Assembly: GCA_020723325.1 (NCBI GenBank)
Contig: DYJD01000005.1
Coordinates: 1-64,000 of the forward strand
Direction: 5' to 3'
Length of the DNA stretch: 64,000 nt
Source: Desulfosudis oleivorans
GTDB lineage: Bacteria > Desulfobacterota > Desulfobacteria > Desulfobacterales > SURF-7
The position numbers and the translations under genes were made by a program. Below the pieces are notes generated by a model. That model searched no databases. It was not told where the DNA came from and saw only the letters and a program-made list of their open reading frames with translations. Positions 7,554 to 16,127 of this stretch are shown piece by piece (positions within the stretch are counted from its first letter, which is position 1; each line of letters opens with the position of its first letter).

Positions 7554-9659
7554 TCATTCATGGGCATAGGCCCCCAGGTCCCATTGCCTGCGGGGACGGC
7601 CTTCCATATCCAGGGAAAAATCAAATTCCGGAAAAAGCGCCACCGGCAGCAAGGCCGTGATGTCCGTACCGGCGCCGATGGCCGGACTAGCGGGTAGCAG
7701 ATGAAAATCGAGATGCTCCCCATCCACGAAAATCTGGGACAGGTTTTCATTTACCGTTTCTCCATCTTCAAGCTGCCAGCCGTAGCGTTCTTGCTGGTTC
7801 CAGCGCAGTCCGGTATAGAGGTTGTGGGACCGGTCAATGCCCGGTACCGATGCACCGCCGTCAAAGATGTTGTTCTTGACGATATACGTGTTCTCTCCGG
7901 GAATAGTGCCGATATTCAAGGCGGAATTGCGGGCATTGCGCACCATGACATTATGGAAAAAGGCGATGGTGCCGCGCTCCCATGGACCGTGGGAAGTGTC
8001 CCCCCATTCATTGACATTGTTGTCCGCATTATGACCGTCGAAAATGTTGTTGATGAAAAACAGGTTGCCGCTGTCTTCAAAAGTCACCGGGCTGCCGGAA
8101 TCCAGCACCGTATTGTTGGCCGTGAGGATATTGCGGCAGCCCATGTAGAGGGTTATGCCGTTGGCATGGCTGCCGTTGCTGCCGCTGATGGTATTGCCGA
8201 TCAGCCGGCAGTCATGACCGGTATACAAGGTGAGGGCCGTTCCCCCCGGCCGAACAATGACGTTGTTTTCAACAAAGGTGTTCTGGGCATTTGCGAGAAA
8301 AATTCCTTTAGTACGGGGGTTGGACATTACTTGGTTCCCCATGATCCTTGAATCAACCACATTCTGAAGATAAATACCGCCGTAGCCTGTACGAGTTGCG
8401 CCGGTGCCGCTAAAGGCATTATGGGTGATCAGGTTGTTTTTGATAACAAGACCGATGTTCTGTTCATGGGCTGCGCTCAAAGTGCCGATGGCCACGCCCT
8501 GGCGGATGTTTTCGCCGGTAAGTTTTCTGACCTCAAATCCTTGAATGGTGATGTAGTCATGCCCTTGGATGTCCAGGCCGAATTGGCGCACCGACCGGGT
8601 GACACGGGCTGCAAGCCCGGTCTCATCCATGGGCCACAGGTAAATCCGGCGCATGTTGTTTGACGCCGGGCCGACGACATATTCACCGGCGCGATCCAGG
8701 GCGTGCAGGCTGTTATAGACCGCATAAGCCTGGTCCCGTCCGTCCGGGTAAAGGGCGTTGGTGCCCAGATCGGCAAAATAAACCGTATGGCTGGTCGGAT
8801 CAAAGGAAAGGATCTCCCGGATGATCACAATATTGGGGTTGACCCAGATCATCAGAAAGGACCCACGCCAATGCTCCGGCTCCGCCTGGGTAAAAAAGTC
8901 CCCGTCGGTAATGGAAAAACGCGTAAGTCGCGCTTGGGGGACAGAAATGAATTCAAAACGATTATCCATGAAATAAGGATCGCTGGGATTCGGCTCCTGG
9001 GCCAGCCAGAGGAAGTCATCCTTGCCGGTGGCAGGGTCCAATTCATGCAGGTTCAAGGACAATGGGGAATTCCCTTCCGGAATGTCCGCATAAAAGATAT
9101 GTTCAAAATTCGGATTGCCGCCGCATTCCAGGGCAGAGGGACAGGGCTGCCAGCCGGAAACCACGTCACCGCCGTCTATTACAGCCCGCCGGCCCGGCAG
9201 GCCGGGCCAGCCGTCTCCTTTATAGGTGATGGGCATCTGCGCCGAGCCGGCCGCTGGAATCCGGATTTGGCCGCGGTAGATCACATCCGATTTGAAAAGC
9301 AGGCAGTCACCGGGTTGCAACAGAACCTTTGCCGGATTGCCCCCGGCGGCCGGATCACCCGGCGCATGCTGCCAGGGGGTTTGCCGTGACAGACCATCGG
9401 TTGTATCCCGACCGTTTTCAAAGTCGATATAATACGTACGGCCCACTGTGATCCCCGTCCGCCCAAACAAGCCGCTGAATCGCCCCAGATCATCCTGGGT
9501 ATAATCACCAGCCGAATAGCCTGAGGCAAAAGCAAACAGGTCCGCTCCATCCACATCTTGATCGGGTTCAAAATCCAGTCCTGCCGATAAGACAGTACCG
9601 GCAATACCGATCAATGCCGACAGAAAAAAGACCATAAAACGACTGGTTTTCAAAATCAT
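7554..9659 (-). CDS. Secreted right-handed beta-helix protein with N-terminal EF-hand tag
   Basis: This 701-residue exported protein starts at an ATG with GGAGGTG 5 bp upstream; an in-phase ATG 24 bp earlier lacks one. A signal peptide (about 1-25) is followed directly by a dockerin-like calcium loop (DQDVDGADL) and a helix ending LFGRTG, about 40 residues in all. The remaining 620 residues are a pectate-lyase-like parallel beta-helix, with many short N/G-rich rungs such as ENNVIVRPGG, RLIGNTISGSNG and TANNTVLDSG. Such folds usually bind or cleave acidic polysaccharides, but no catalytic residues could be assigned. It is last of five consecutive exported genes on this strand. A stem (7544-7551 with 7563-7570) overlaps its stop codon. 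Confidence 0.88.
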   Translation of the reverse strand: MILKTSRFMVFFLSALIGIAGTVLSAGLDFEPDQDVDGADLFAFASGYSAGDYTQDDLGRFSGLFGRTGITVGRTYYIDFENGRDTTDGLSRQTPWQHAPGDPAAGGNPAKVLLQPGDCLLFKSDVIYRGQIRIPAAGSAQMPITYKGDGWPGLPGRRAVIDGGDVVSGWQPCPSALECGGNPNFEHIFYADIPEGNSPLSLNLHELDPATGKDDFLWLAQEPNPSDPYFMDNRFEFISVPQARLTRFSITDGDFFTQAEPEHWRGSFLMIWVNPNIVIIREILSFDPTSHTVYFADLGTNALYPDGRDQAYAVYNSLHALDRAGEYVVGPASNNMRRIYLWPMDETGLAARVTRSVRQFGLDIQGHDYITIQGFEVRKLTGENIRQGVAIGTLSAAHEQNIGLVIKNNLITHNAFSGTGATRTGYGGIYLQNVVDSRIMGNQVMSNPRTKGIFLANAQNTFVENNVIVRPGGTALTLYTGHDCRLIGNTISGSNGSHANGITLYMGCRNILTANNTVLDSGSPVTFEDSGNLFFINNIFDGHNADNNVNEWGDTSHGPWERGTIAFFHNVMVRNARNSALNIGTIPGENTYIVKNNIFDGGASVPGIDRSHNLYTGLRWNQQERYGWQLEDGETVNENLSQIFVDGEHLDFHLLPASPAIGAGTDITALLPVALFPEFDFSLDMEGRPRRQWDLGAYAHE

Positions 9660-9686
9660 ATTCACCTCCATGGCTCTCCTCAAAGC

Positions 9687-11228
9687 CTAATCCGTGCACA
9701 ACGGATTCTGCAAATCCAGTGCAAAGGCCGCCAGATCACCGCCGTCCGCATCTGCATCTCCGTCCATATCGCCGCCAGCGGCAACAAGTCCGGTGCGACC
9801 AAAGGATGCGGCCAAATAGGCCAGATCAGCAATGTCGACAACGCCGTCGCCGTTGCGATCTCCCCGGCATCGACCCGGCGTTTCATAGGCGCCGATACTG
9901 GGCGGGTTCAGGTAGGCCTGGCCGGCCATATCCTGCTGGACAAGGACCGGGGCAAGGCCGGCTTGAAAGGCGGGACTGGTTTCCGTGATGGTGTAGTCTT
10001 GGCCGCCGGGATCGGCCAATTGCGGATTTTGGCCGTAAAGCCCGTTGGTCTCGGGTGCCGGCAGACTCGGAGCCGAGGCGCCCGGATTGTCATGGGCGTA
10101 CCACAGATTGTTGGAAAAATGAAAGGTGTCCGGCGCGGTGTAGGCGCCGATATTCACATGGGTCCGGATCTGGCCCCGGCTAAAATAAAACAGGTTATTG
10201 GAAAGGCTGTTAGCCCCGCTGGCCAGGAAAGTATATTCCGGCGTGGAACGGGTTTCCTGCAGGATGCGGAACAGCCAGTTCACGGGATCGATGATGGTGT
10301 TGTTGGCGGCGATGCTGTTTACACAGCCCACAAAGGCAAAGGGTGTCACCGAGCCCACAAACACATTGGAAAGTACCCGAATGTTTTTGGCTTCAAAATT
10401 GGGCGCGGTGGTGGACAAGGGCGGCCGGAAATATTGAAAACCGGTGGACCCGCCGATATTAATGCCCCGCTCCCCGGCATTCTGGATCCAGCACCAGCGG
10501 ACTTCCACATCTTCCGACCCGCCCTTCACCTGGACGGCATTGCCGCTGAGATCCGTAAAGATACAGCCGGCGATCATGCCCCGGTGGCAGCCCACTTGAT
10601 CGATCCCGCTGCCGGAGCCTCCGCCGCCGTTGCGGGTCATGCGACAATCCAGGACAAAATAATCCCGCAGGCCTGAAAGTTTCAAAGCGTCCTGATTGCC
10701 GCTGCCGCCGATGTCATGGATGAAGAGACGTTGAAAAAGGAGGTGATGGGCGGCCAGGGGGTTGGCGGTGTCGCCGCCGTCGTCGAAGTTGATCCCGTTG
10801 CTGGCGGCGCCGGTGACCTCCAGATCATGGAGGATCACATAAGCCGAACGGCTGAACTGGATGCCGGTGCCGCCGCCGGAAATGACCGGCGGATGCTGGG
10901 GATCACTGCCCCCGATCCAGATGGGCGCTACGGCCGTGCCGGCAACCCCGCTACTGTATATCCCGCCCCCGTAGGTTCCGGGCTGAATCCGGACTGCCGT
11001 GCCCGGCACCGCCCGGGAAATCCCGTAGCCGATGGTGGCATAGGGGGCGGCAACGGAACCGTTGCCGGAGACATCGCTGCCCGTTGTGGCCACATGGATT
11101 TCGGCAATGGGCGCGAGGCTGTCGGCAAAGGTGGCCACATCCACCCCCAATACGCTTGCCGGTATCCATACTACCTGAACGATACAAAACAAATATGTAA
11201 TTATAAATCGGTACTTGCAGACCGCCAT
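9687..11228 (-). CDS. Secreted beta-helix protein with C-terminal dockerin-like repeats
   Basis: This 513-residue exported protein has a signal peptide to about residue 28 and a DUF1565/pectate-lyase-like parallel beta-helix (about 40-440). The helix opens with HVATTGSDVSGNGS and APYATIGYGISRA, the usual first coil of this family. The C-terminus holds two calcium-loop/helix halves, DRNGDGVVDIADLAYL then DMDGDADADGGDLAAF, separated by FGRTG, very like a type I dockerin. AGGAG upstream of the ATG supports the start. Only 27 bp separate its stop from the next start, so it sits in the five-gene exported-protein operon. Substrate unknown; a polysaccharide is the likeliest target, by fold alone. 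Confidence 0.88.
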   Translation of the reverse strand: MAVCKYRFIITYLFCIVQVVWIPASVLGVDVATFADSLAPIAEIHVATTGSDVSGNGSVAAPYATIGYGISRAVPGTAVRIQPGTYGGGIYSSGVAGTAVAPIWIGGSDPQHPPVISGGGTGIQFSRSAYVILHDLEVTGAASNGINFDDGGDTANPLAAHHLLFQRLFIHDIGGSGNQDALKLSGLRDYFVLDCRMTRNGGGGSGSGIDQVGCHRGMIAGCIFTDLSGNAVQVKGGSEDVEVRWCWIQNAGERGINIGGSTGFQYFRPPLSTTAPNFEAKNIRVLSNVFVGSVTPFAFVGCVNSIAANNTIIDPVNWLFRILQETRSTPEYTFLASGANSLSNNLFYFSRGQIRTHVNIGAYTAPDTFHFSNNLWYAHDNPGASAPSLPAPETNGLYGQNPQLADPGGQDYTITETSPAFQAGLAPVLVQQDMAGQAYLNPPSIGAYETPGRCRGDRNGDGVVDIADLAYLAASFGRTGLVAAGGDMDGDADADGGDLAAFALDLQNPLCTD

Positions 11229-11247
11229 TCGACATTCTCCTTTCAGA

Positions 11248-13986
11248 TCAATTCCTCCCGAAGTTTCGACAAAATTCCAAAAGGGATACGACGGGCGTGC
11301 CTTGAATCAGGGCGCTGACATACTGCGAAAGGTCGAACCCATCCACATCGCCGTCGTCATCCAGATCCGCATCCAGATTCAAATAGGCCAGGCTGTGATG
11401 CAGATTGACAAACATCTCGGCATTGGTTTTTTCCCAAGGATTGTCGCGGCTTTCCCGGAAAGCCTCGGTGCCCAGTATGTAATCGAGACCTTCCATGCCG
11501 AAAGTGGTCAGAGCGGCATCCCCCTGCATTGCCCCGGCCCGCAGCATGCTAAGAATCATAAGGGATTTACCGGCGCTATAGAGGACCGCATCGCCGTCGA
11601 ACACCGGGTAAACCGCGGTGAGCGTACCGTTCAAGCGATGGCCGGTAAATTCAACGCCCAGCTTGTTGGCCCAGCCGCCGTACCAGGTTCCGTCCCCGCC
11701 TGAACAGACCGGACCGCTGCAGGCGGTCGGAACATACTGCGCCAGGCCGTTGACCAAGGCACCGTAAACCGCGGAGGTCTTCAAGGAGACGTCGCCGAGC
11801 CCCGGATCATGCCATCTGACTTCCGGATCATGCCATTCCTTGTAATACCCGTACAAATCATTCAAACCGTACATGGCGATCATCCAGTTCTGTTCCGCTT
11901 CCGTACCGGAAACAAACACCTGGCGGGCCAGGATGTCATCGCCGTAAAAGGCATATTCCGGATTTCCCTGGCTGTCGTTTTGCAGGAAAAGGCTGCGGGC
12001 GAACACATGGCGGAACATATGGTGAAAGTCCTGCAGAAAGCTCAGATTGTCCGATGCATGGGGATACCGGTTGTCCACGTGGCCCAGGAATTTGAAAATT
12101 CTTACGAATTGGGAGCCGATGCGGCCCTGGTGCTCGGACCAATCCACGCCGCCGCTAATTGGATCGTTCAACGCATTGTTGTTTCTGGTGAAGGCCTTTC
12201 TTTGCTTTTCACCCCCGACCCGCAGGATGTCGACGACTTCCAGGTCACCGGTGAGATAATAATAATTGTACAGATTCTCAAAATAGGAATGGGCGGAATT
12301 GCCGTCGGAACGATAGCGGTCATAGCCCGCATAGCCCCAGCCCATGAAATGGGAAGAGCCGGCCCAATCCGGCTGGATGATCTGGGTATGCAGCATGCGC
12401 CGCGCGCCCATGAAGGACAGATCGTATAACAGGCTGGGGTCCCTTTCCAGCAGAAAATGGAACACCACGTTGTTCCAGGCGCTGTGATAATCCGTCAGGT
12501 TGCCGGTGCTGTAAATCTTATCCCAGCCGGTGCCTGTGCCGATTTCGGACGGCGAGTTGTAGCGCGGCATACCACCCCAGACCATCAGCCCATGAAACTT
12601 CTCCGCCTCCAGAAAAGTCCGGGTGGTCTGGGAAACGGCTTTGACTTCATTGTAATAGGCCTGTAGGCGCGGGTCCGAGGTGGCATCCGGCGTTATCGGC
12701 ACTTCCCGGAACACCTGCGATGATACCACATACGCATTGGTCGGAAAGGCGAACACCCGCTGGTTCAGCGGGGCGTAGTTGTATGTCAGGACGTCTTCGC
12801 GGCTGGCGCCCGGCGGCAGGGCCGAAATTCCCACCCGGGCCCAGGTTCCCTGGTTATTGGCGAAATATTGCGGCTCGGACATCACCTTGATTCTGATTTT
12901 GCCGGTATGCCCGGTTTCCATGGACTGGGGCTCGAACACCTGCATATGGTCCATGCTCACGGCGATGGCACCGTTGTCCGAGCGGTTGATCAGCAAGGGC
13001 TGCGTCGCCAGGGGGGTTGAAACGCTGTGCAGGCCGTGGATGACTTCCGCCCGCTGGGGGTCGGCAAACAAGGTTCTTCTGCGTTGGGCCACACCGGCGG
13101 TCTGGGATGGGCTCAGCAAACCTTCCAGGATGGTGGATTGGTCGGCGCCGACGACTGTCCACCGACAGTCACCGGTCATATCCGGCAGGGTCAGGGAGGT
13201 GTTGTTGACGGTGATGAAATAGTTTCCGGAAGGCCTGCCGCTGCCTTCGCTTTCATAACCGGACCAGAAAAATTTATGATACACGATCACAGTGGGGGAA
13301 CCGGCGAAAAACGAATAACGGATCTTGTAGGAAAGGGTTTTGGCGCTGCCCGGTCCCACCGGGATGTTGCCGTAATCCCCCTGCACCTTGATAACAAGAT
13401 ACTGAGCGGTCTGCCGTTCGATGGAAACCGAATTCGGCGCCAGGGCCGGTGCTTCGGCCTGTCCGGCGATGGTGGAATGGCTGCCGCCGTTACCCGCAAG
13501 CAGCGTGACATGGTTTTGCAGGACCGCATCGAAAAACGTCAGTCGGTGTTTGTTGATCACAAACTGGGCCGCCCCTGTGTCCACCTGGTAGGCATCATTG
13601 GTCTCGCTGAGGGTGACGCCCACCAATGGGCTGATGGGCGCTCCGTGCTTCAGGATATACGTTTTTTCCGTATTGGCGCTCAGGGTTGCCGGGAAAGAGA
13701 CCAGCAGCCATTGAATGGCCCTGTCCGTGTCATCCCGCCCGCCGGCCCAGCGGCTCAATACCTCGAAGGAGGCCGGGACCTGCGTGCCGACATCGTCTTC
13801 GATGATCAGCTGATCCGTGGTGAAAAATTGCTCGTTTTCCGCCACGGGAATACCGTTGTGAATCATCTCGTTAACCCGGTCGATGCCCAGGGTTTCCCTG
13901 ACGGTCAACGGAATGTCCGCGAAGACAGCCTGGATCTGTGAGAAGCCGAGCAGAAGAACAACGATACCTTGCAACATCTTTTTCAT
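11248..13986 (-). CDS. Secreted RIFT-barrel (PcRGLX/YetA-like) protein with C-terminal EF-hand tag
   Basis: This 912-residue exported protein starts at the ATG preceding KKML, which has AAGGAA upstream; an in-phase codon 30 bp earlier is less likely. Residues about 25-450 resemble the RIFT-barrel and central domains of the PcRGLX/YetA-type exo-rhamnogalacturonan lyase superfamily (for example IPLTVRETLGIDRVNEMI, a positive-charge-poor beta region and paired FFTTDQL). The region from about 480 to 850 is probably an alpha/alpha toroid, with many aromatic segments such as SHFMGWGYAGYDRYR. The last 45 residues are the EF-hand tag (DDDGDVDGFDLSQY ... FCRNFGRN). Lyase activity on a pectin-like or other acidic glycan is inferred from the family; no catalytic set could be verified. 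Confidence 0.78.
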   Translation of the reverse strand: MKKMLQGIVVLLLGFSQIQAVFADIPLTVRETLGIDRVNEMIHNGIPVAENEQFFTTDQLIIEDDVGTQVPASFEVLSRWAGGRDDTDRAIQWLLVSFPATLSANTEKTYILKHGAPISPLVGVTLSETNDAYQVDTGAAQFVINKHRLTFFDAVLQNHVTLLAGNGGSHSTIAGQAEAPALAPNSVSIERQTAQYLVIKVQGDYGNIPVGPGSAKTLSYKIRYSFFAGSPTVIVYHKFFWSGYESEGSGRPSGNYFITVNNTSLTLPDMTGDCRWTVVGADQSTILEGLLSPSQTAGVAQRRRTLFADPQRAEVIHGLHSVSTPLATQPLLINRSDNGAIAVSMDHMQVFEPQSMETGHTGKIRIKVMSEPQYFANNQGTWARVGISALPPGASREDVLTYNYAPLNQRVFAFPTNAYVVSSQVFREVPITPDATSDPRLQAYYNEVKAVSQTTRTFLEAEKFHGLMVWGGMPRYNSPSEIGTGTGWDKIYSTGNLTDYHSAWNNVVFHFLLERDPSLLYDLSFMGARRMLHTQIIQPDWAGSSHFMGWGYAGYDRYRSDGNSAHSYFENLYNYYYLTGDLEVVDILRVGGEKQRKAFTRNNNALNDPISGGVDWSEHQGRIGSQFVRIFKFLGHVDNRYPHASDNLSFLQDFHHMFRHVFARSLFLQNDSQGNPEYAFYGDDILARQVFVSGTEAEQNWMIAMYGLNDLYGYYKEWHDPEVRWHDPGLGDVSLKTSAVYGALVNGLAQYVPTACSGPVCSGGDGTWYGGWANKLGVEFTGHRLNGTLTAVYPVFDGDAVLYSAGKSLMILSMLRAGAMQGDAALTTFGMEGLDYILGTEAFRESRDNPWEKTNAEMFVNLHHSLAYLNLDADLDDDGDVDGFDLSQYVSALIQGTPVVSLLEFCRNFGRN

Positions 13987-14015
13987 GCGTGTTTCCTTTC
14001 CAATCCATTCATTCA

Positions 14016-16037
14016 CTATAATCCGAAACGAGCGGCAAATGCCCCGAGGCAGGCCATATCCGGTTGCGCTGCCAGCAACGCCAGGTCATGGCCGTCCACA
14101 TCCCCGTCGCTGTCCTTGTCCACCATGCAGTCGCTGATGGATTCAAAGGCCCCCATGTCCGGGGCCGAGCCTGAAAAGTTGTCATTGATTCCCGGCAACA
14201 CCACGCCCCGGTCAATGAAAAGAGCGCCCGCAGCCGGCCGGTAGTCCCCGGCCGCCGCATTCATGAATTCCGGCATGATATCCAGCCCGTTTTGCTCTTG
14301 GCCGGTGCGGGACTGAAAGGTGGCAAGATCGCGCATGTGCCGGTCGCCGCCGGCGTCCCAGTAGACATATTCAGCGCTGCGGCTGGTGTAGAGCACATCA
14401 TAGTCGAAATCCAGGGGCTGGGAGGTGTTGTAGTTGTTCAGGGCGTAATCAGTGCCGGACCAGATGTTGTTGCGGGAAACGATCTTCTCCCAGGTGCCCG
14501 GCGCCTTGATGTAGATGCCGTTGTTGCCGGCCAGGACCGCGTCGCAGGTGTTGTGAAAAAGGAACATGGGCCCCGAAAGGCTGTACCCGCTGTTGAACTT
14601 GAAAGGGCTGCCGGTGTATTCGCTGTTGCCGGCGCCGGTCCGGTAAATCAGGTTGCGGACAGCGTAAACCGGGCCGTCGTACACCGGGGCCAGGGAAATG
14701 CCCATGAGCACGTCATGAAACGTATTGTCCCACAGGCGCACATTGGCCGCCCGGCCGTCCACTTCCACCCCGTCGTCGCCGGTGTTGTAGACCAGGTTGC
14801 CGTACACATCGGTCTCGTTGGTCACCTGATTGGTGCTGCCCGTACCGCAACCGAACCCGTCGAAATAGTCATGAAACGTATTGTGGCGGATGACGTTGCC
14901 GCGGCCGTTGAGGGGGTCATAGAAGCGCACGCCGCCGGTCTCCAGGTTGGAGACTTCCTTGACCGGGTGCCAGGGCCACTGGAAAATGGTGTCATAAAAT
15001 TCGTTGTACTCCATCAGGTTGCGGGAGCAACTGCGCTTGAGGCCGATTCCCAGGTCATTGACCGCGAAGGTGCAGCCGCGGACCAGATTGTTGCTGGCAT
15101 TGTTGAAATAGATGGCTTTGGCCCAGCTTCCCTGGCCGAAATGCGTGAACGTAAGATCGGTGAAATAGATATAGTCCCGTTCCACGATAAAACCGTAATT
15201 GTACCGGGAGACCTGGATCAGATGGGCATTGGGATCCGCATCATTTGCCAGATGGATGGAGAGCGTAGTGCCGTCGCAGTAGAACCCGGGCACTTGGTAT
15301 ACCAGCCCCTGAAGATTGGTGAGACTGTCATAGGGGAACAGACGCTGACCGTCCACAGTGACCAGATGGGTATTCGGCACGTTGATGACGGTGCGGTAAA
15401 CGCCCTGGCCCTGGGGTGTCCAAACCAACGTCGCCGGATCGGCCCCGCTGATCACCGCCGTCTGATCCGCCGCGCCGCGGATGGTGATGGGCGCGGCGGC
15501 CGTGCCGGATCGGGGAAACGCGAGTCCCCCCTGGTAGTAAGTGCCGCCCGTCAGCACAATTTCATCCCCGGACTGGGCCAGTGCAATCCCCTGGGACAAG
15601 GCGCAGGGACTTCCTGCTGTGCAGGCGCTTCCACTTCCGTTGGGCGAAACGTAATAGCTATTCCCTGCCGGGGAAATCACGATTTCGCTCCGGGTTGCTG
15701 CGGTGGATGACAAAACCACGCCGTCCAGCACACCGCCCGGGTCCGTAAAGGTCACCTGCACATCATAGCTCGTACCCGGGTCCAGGAAAAAGAGACTGCC
15801 GGTGAACTGCAGGCCATCCACCCGGGCAGGCGGGTAGGCCTGTCGAAAGGGTCCGCCGACTGAACGGTATTCCACCAGCACCGCAGCGTTTTGCTCTGGA
15901 TCCTCGCCGGCGCCCAGGGTGATTATCACTCCCATGGCGTGAAAATTTCCATACAGCGCAAGTTCAGCCGCCGTGGCCGATCCTGCCATAAACAGAGAAG
16001 TAATCACTACCCATAATTTCAAATAAGCCCGCTTCAT
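14016..16037 (-). CDS. Secreted beta-helix protein with Fn3-like N-domain and C-terminal EF-hand tag
   Basis: This 673-residue exported protein has a clear signal peptide (MKRAYLKLWVV ... ATAA, about 24 residues). A short beta-sandwich resembling fibronectin type III (LDPGTSYDVQVTFTDPGG) covers about 25-115. A right-handed parallel beta-helix then runs to about 620, opening with YYVSPNGSGSAC and containing rungs such as NNLVRGCTFAVND and VIRHNTFHDY. The C-terminus has an EF-hand loop DKDSDGDVDGHDL and a helix ending AARFGL. The Fn3-like plus beta-helix order is common in polysaccharide lyases of families such as PL6 and PL9, but I cannot assign a family. It has short gaps (29 and 90 bp) to its neighbours. 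Confidence 0.87.
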   Translation of the reverse strand: MKRAYLKLWVVITSLFMAGSATAAELALYGNFHAMGVIITLGAGEDPEQNAAVLVEYRSVGGPFRQAYPPARVDGLQFTGSLFFLDPGTSYDVQVTFTDPGGVLDGVVLSSTAATRSEIVISPAGNSYYVSPNGSGSACTAGSPCALSQGIALAQSGDEIVLTGGTYYQGGLAFPRSGTAAAPITIRGAADQTAVISGADPATLVWTPQGQGVYRTVINVPNTHLVTVDGQRLFPYDSLTNLQGLVYQVPGFYCDGTTLSIHLANDADPNAHLIQVSRYNYGFIVERDYIYFTDLTFTHFGQGSWAKAIYFNNASNNLVRGCTFAVNDLGIGLKRSCSRNLMEYNEFYDTIFQWPWHPVKEVSNLETGGVRFYDPLNGRGNVIRHNTFHDYFDGFGCGTGSTNQVTNETDVYGNLVYNTGDDGVEVDGRAANVRLWDNTFHDVLMGISLAPVYDGPVYAVRNLIYRTGAGNSEYTGSPFKFNSGYSLSGPMFLFHNTCDAVLAGNNGIYIKAPGTWEKIVSRNNIWSGTDYALNNYNTSQPLDFDYDVLYTSRSAEYVYWDAGGDRHMRDLATFQSRTGQEQNGLDIMPEFMNAAAGDYRPAAGALFIDRGVVLPGINDNFSGSAPDMGAFESISDCMVDKDSDGDVDGHDLALLAAQPDMACLGAFAARFGL

Positions 16038-16127
16038 TTGATATTCCTTTTCGTCAATCGAGTTAAAATCTTGTCATGGATTATAATTCTCCTGTTCCTT
16101 TTACAAAGCGATAGCTATGAATCTCAG

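Noticed and set aside
14292-15710. A long open frame (472 codons) on the plus strand opposite the beta-helix gene
   Set aside because: It lies antisense to a well-supported exported protein, has no ribosome-binding site, and its composition (Val/Gly/Asp/Ile-rich) is the usual by-product of reading the opposite strand of GC-rich coding DNA.
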